NCBI GenBank assembly: GCA_014804975.1
Contig: JAAUYT010000020.1
Span: 1 to 36,960 of the forward strand
Direction: 5' to 3'
Length of the DNA stretch: 36,960 bases
From: Clostridia bacterium
Lineage (GTDB): Bacteria; Bacillota; Clostridia; Christensenellales; Borkfalkiaceae
The position numbers were made by a program, and so were the translations under genes. Each line of letters starts with the position of its first letter. The stretch's first letter is position 1. This document shows positions 34,188 to 36,960 of the stretch, in pieces. The notes below the pieces were generated by a model, which ran no database searches, was not told the DNA's origin, and worked only from the letters and a program-made list of their open reading frames with translations.

Positions 34188-35394
34188 AGAAGTAATCAAG
34201 AGCGCGGAAATAACATTAAAACCGCTCTTTGAAGAGATAGAAGAAACGGCGCTTTTCAATCAGGAAAAGGTGTTAAAAGCTTTTTCGGAAGAGCGCATTG
34301 CCATGCGCCATTTTATGCAGTCGAACGGCTACGGCTACGGCGACGAAGGCAGAGAATCTCTCGGCAAGGTTTTTGCGCACGCATTCGGCGCGGAAAGTGC
34401 GATTGTCTCGCCCGCGCTTTTGAGCGGTACGCACACGATTACCGTCGCGCTCTTCGGCGTTCTGCGCCCGAACGATCGCGCGCTCATTATTACGGGAACG
34501 CCCTACGATACCATTCGTAAGGTTTTATGGGGCGAGGGGAACGGTTCGTTTAAGGACTTTAAAATTTCCTTCGATACGGTAGAACTCAAAGACGGTAAAG
34601 TAGATTTTTCCGCAGTTGCCAAGGCATTAAATAAGCACGACTATAAAATGGTCTATATTCAGCGTTCGCGCGGATACGAGCTTCGCGATTCCTTCACGGT
34701 GGAAGAGATCGAAAAAATGTGTTCGTTCGTCCGTGAACAAGGGTTTAAGGGCTGTATCTTCTGCGACAACTGCTACGGTGAATTTTGCGAAAGGAGAGAA
34801 CCGACCGAAGTCGGTTGCGATTTTATGGCGGGGTCTCTTATCAAAAACCCCGGCGGAGGACTTGCGCCCACGGGCGGATATATTGCGGGGAAGAAGTCCG
34901 TTTTAGAGCTTGTAGAAGGGCGTCTTACCGCGCCTTCCGTGGGGGCGGAAGTAGGGTCATATTCTTACGGCTACCGCCTTTTTTATCAAGGGCTTTTCCT
35001 TGCGCCGCATACCGTTGCACAAATCTTAAAGGGCGGGCTTCTCATAGGCGCGTGCCTTGAATCTTTGGGCTACGAAACCTATCCGAAGGCGGATAAAATT
35101 CCCGCCGATATCACCCGCGCCGTTCGTTTCGATACGGAAAAACAGCTCACCGATTTTATCGTATCGGTGCAGGAGTGCTCGCCCGTCGATTCCTTCGTGC
35201 GCCCCGAAGCGTGGGATATGCCCGGCTACGATAATAAAGTCATTATGGCGGCAGGGACGTTTGTTTCCGGCGCGACGAGCGAATTATCGGCAGACGCCCC
35301 GATACGGGAACCGTACGTTGCATACTTTCAGGGCGGGCTTACCTACGAGCACTGTAAAATCGCCTGTAAGCGAATTCTTTTAAAACTATTGTAA
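34177..35394 (+). CDS. ynbB: PLP-dependent methionine gamma-lyase/aluminium resistance family protein (YnbB-like)
   Basis: The 405-residue protein belongs to the family annotated as 'aluminium resistance protein' or Met_gamma_lyase, PLP enzymes with a fold like cystathionine lyases; the physiological substrate is not well defined. Features are 'YGYGDEGRESLGKVFAHAFGAE' in the N-terminal half, 'CDNCYGEF' around the cofactor aspartate, and 'SLIKNPGGGLAPTGGYIAG' containing the expected PLP lysine. The start lies inside miaA, so translation is coupled. Linkage to miaA also occurs in Bacillus, which supports the name. It is the last gene of the operon, closed by a strong terminator. Confidence 0.88.
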   Translation: MRVEEVIKSAEITLKPLFEEIEETALFNQEKVLKAFSEERIAMRHFMQSNGYGYGDEGRESLGKVFAHAFGAESAIVSPALLSGTHTITVALFGVLRPNDRALIITGTPYDTIRKVLWGEGNGSFKDFKISFDTVELKDGKVDFSAVAKALNKHDYKMVYIQRSRGYELRDSFTVEEIEKMCSFVREQGFKGCIFCDNCYGEFCERREPTEVGCDFMAGSLIKNPGGGLAPTGGYIAGKKSVLELVEGRLTAPSVGAEVGSYSYGYRLFYQGLFLAPHTVAQILKGGLLIGACLESLGYETYPKADKIPADITRAVRFDTEKQLTDFIVSVQECSPVDSFVRPEAWDMPGYDNKVIMAAGTFVSGATSELSADAPIREPYVAYFQGGLTYEHCKIACKRILLKLL

Positions 35395-35397
35395 AAT

Positions 35398-35430
35398 AAA
35401 AAAAAGCCGCTCGTTCGAGCGGCTTTTTTT
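35398..35430. terminator. Bidirectional terminator between ynbB and the polyamine-binding protein gene
   Basis: GCCGCTCG-TT-CGAGCGGC is a perfect 8-bp stem with a run of A on one side and TTTTTTT on the other. It works in both directions, and the T-run reaches the stop codon of the minus-strand gene. Confidence 0.92.
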
Positions 35431-36960
35431 ATTTCAGCTTTTCCTGTTTGACTAACTTGTAGCCCTTTTTCGGTTTTAATCGGAATTCGATTTTATGTCC
35501 GAATTTGCTAAACACGACAAAGAGGACGATTGCGACGACCGCAACGCAAATGACGACGATCGCCCAAGCGGAGAGCTGTTCGCCCTTGATTTGCGTCCAA
35601 AGCTCGTTGATCGCCTCTTCCTCGTCGCCGTAATAGTTCATAACGGCGCAACGCTTTACGGTATCGGAAGGGGGATACTGCGCATAGAGTTGGCGGTGTT
35701 CTTCCTTCGTTTTAATGACTGCACCTTCTCCGAAGAAATAACTTAAATCGTAATCTTCGCCCTTGCCCTCATCGTAGGTTTCTTTTATATATTCGAGCAT
35801 ATAGTCAGAAAATTCGTCGTCTGGATTGTCATTTCCCGCAATCACGGAGGTGTAGCCGATATAGTAGGAGTTCCGAACGGCGTTATCGGGGCGGGACATA
35901 AAGTTGATAAAGGCAAGCGCGGCTTGTTCGGTATCCTTATTGCGTTTTTCGTCCTTCGGCATCACCCAGCCGTCGAAGAAGAGGTTCGCGCATTCTTCGG
36001 GAATATAAAAGTTCAGTTCCACGTTTTGCTTATCCGCTTCGTCCAGGGCGTACACGGCGTCGCCGCTCCATGCAAAGTTCATGGAAATCGTACCTTTCAC
36101 CATGTCCGATTTGCCTGTGTCCGTTTCAAAGCCGAAGATGTTCGATTTCATGTCTTTGAGAATCTTCGTAACTTTTTCAACCGTTTCGGGCTTCACGTCG
36201 TTCATGATTGCGGTAACTTGTTTCGTATAATCTTCGTCCGAAAGTTCACCGTTTTCGTTTTGCTCCTTTAATTTAAGCAAATCTTCCCGATATAAAATTC
36301 CAAGTCCCACGAAGTAGGAATCTCGCACGTTGTCCTTGGTCGTCACTTTATTTTTGTATGCAGAGTCGAGCATAATGCTCCAACCCGATTCCTGTAACGC
36401 CGTTTTGCCGACTTGTGCGGGGTTGTAAACGAGCCCCGTCACGCCCCACATATAGCCCGCCGCGTACTTGCTCCAAGATTGCGGTTCTTCTTGGTCTTTA
36501 ACTGTCATTTTGCCTTCGTCGAATTTCTCGCGAATGAAAGGGGACACGTTGTTGATATAATAATTATTTTCAATCGTTTCATCGAAAAATCTTTCGTCTA
36601 AGGGCTGAATCATTCCCTCTGCCGCAAGCTTCATGATCATATATTCCGAGGGACACACCAAATCGTATTTGTCACCCAATTTGAGTTGGTTGTACAAGTC
36701 CTCGTTCGTGCCGAAGGTGGAGTATTCCACGCGCACGCTCTTGTGGTAAGTATCCTTGTACCACTGTTCAAATTTATCCAGGATAGGGCGGGTATCCGCT
36801 ACTTCACCTTCTTCGGCAAAGTCGTAATCGTAAGAGCCCTTGCCTCCCTCGTCGATATATTCTTCCCAGTTGTACACGCGGAGCGTGACGTCTCTGTCGG
36901 AGGCGCAGCCGCTGAATGAGAGGAGCACGGGCGTTAAAAACGCAAGGGAGAGGAGCATAG
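35429..36960 (-). CDS. potD: Spermidine/putrescine ABC transporter substrate-binding lipoprotein (5' end outside window)
   Basis: PotD-type proteins bind polyamines outside the membrane and deliver them to the PotABC importer. At least 509 residues are visible. The first Met in the track follows directly after the window edge and lacks a basic n-region, so the true start is probably just beyond 36960. A lipobox-like 'LSFSGC' marks lipid attachment. The mature part begins 'VTLRVYNWEEYIDEG', typical of PotD, and continues with 'GDKYDLVCPSEYMIMKLA'. It is longer than usual PotD (about 350). It also carries an extra hydrophobic segment near the end ('AWAIVVICVAVVAIVLFVVF') followed by a basic tail, which would be a second membrane anchor. 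potABC would be expected upstream, outside the window. Confidence 0.88.
   Translation of the reverse strand, partial: MLLSLAFLTPVLLSFSGCASDRDVTLRVYNWEEYIDEGGKGSYDYDFAEEGEVADTRPILDKFEQWYKDTYHKSVRVEYSTFGTNEDLYNQLKLGDKYDLVCPSEYMIMKLAAEGMIQPLDERFFDETIENNYYINNVSPFIREKFDEGKMTVKDQEEPQSWSKYAAGYMWGVTGLVYNPAQVGKTALQESGWSIMLDSAYKNKVTTKDNVRDSYFVGLGILYREDLLKLKEQNENGELSDEDYTKQVTAIMNDVKPETVEKVTKILKDMKSNIFGFETDTGKSDMVKGTISMNFAWSGDAVYALDEADKQNVELNFYIPEECANLFFDGWVMPKDEKRNKDTEQAALAFINFMSRPDNAVRNSYYIGYTSVIAGNDNPDDEFSDYMLEYIKETYDEGKGEDYDLSYFFGEGAVIKTKEEHRQLYAQYPPSDTVKRCAVMNYYGDEEEAINELWTQIKGEQLSAWAIVVICVAVVAIVLFVVFSKFGHKIEFRLKPKKGYKLVKQEKLK

Noticed and set aside
1-36960. Search by eye for tRNA, rRNA, CRISPR arrays, insertion sequences and riboswitches
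   Set aside because: No cloverleaf-like, repeat-spacer, transposase or conserved riboswitch sequence was recognised, and intergenic gaps are all below about 170 bp.

Overview
The window is about 37 kb of a chromosome from a low-to-mid GC, spore-forming, Gram-positive bacterium of the Clostridia (Bacillota). Evidence for this is spoVAC and a cwlD-like cortex amidase, strong AGGAGG ribosome binding sites, many TTGACA-17-TATAAT promoters, a ThiI without a rhodanese domain, and a mutS-mutL-miaA-ynbB order like that of Bacillus and Clostridium. An uncultured Christensenellales-type gut lineage is possible, but I cannot establish this from sequence alone. Coding density is very high. No gap exceeds about 170 bp, and I see no rRNA, tRNA, CRISPR or insertion sequence.

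Layout. (1) 1-2534: the end of an unidentified upstream gene and three tightly overlapping genes that look like a phage neck/tail structural module. (2) 2678-3457: a solitary spoVAC behind a possible sigma-G promoter, then a small DUF1858 redox protein with its own promoter and terminator. (3) 3532-7396: a heterodimeric ABC exporter with one degenerate and one canonical ATP site, behind a strong promoter flanked by palindromes. (4) 7520-10018: a divergent degV, a CwlD-like amidase, and an acyl-ACP thioesterase whose promoter implies a leaderless mRNA. (5) 10188-24573: a long arginine/carbamoyl phosphate cluster, argG-argC-argJ-argB-argD-argF-carA-carB, in which carB is fused in frame to a DapF-like domain. 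It runs on into a membrane protein gene and a cysteine desulfurase/thiI pair. (6) 24575-26755: a convergent class A penicillin-binding protein. (7) 26849-35394: a sirtuin, miaB, mutS, mutL, miaA and ynbB operon for tRNA modification and mismatch repair. (8) 35429-36960: the 3' part of a polyamine-binding lipoprotein gene on the minus strand.

The genes in region 5 form a complete route from N-acetylglutamate to argininosuccinate. ArgJ recycles the acetyl group, ArgB/C/D make N-acetylornithine, and ArgJ releases ornithine. CarA/CarB make carbamoyl phosphate, ArgF makes citrulline and ArgG makes argininosuccinate; argH is not in the window. Control appears to be layered: ARG-box-like sites upstream of argG, a second promoter inside the end of argC, and a terminator hairpin between argB and argD.

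The most unusual item is the CarB-DapF fusion. The DapF-like domain keeps most family motifs and one catalytic cysteine, but alanine replaces the other (A1144). Other items worth a second look are the phage-like module next to spoVAC, the orphan spoVAC with a possible SD-masking hairpin, the leaderless thioesterase gene, a substituted MutL endonuclease motif, and a solute-binding lipoprotein with an extra C-terminal membrane segment.
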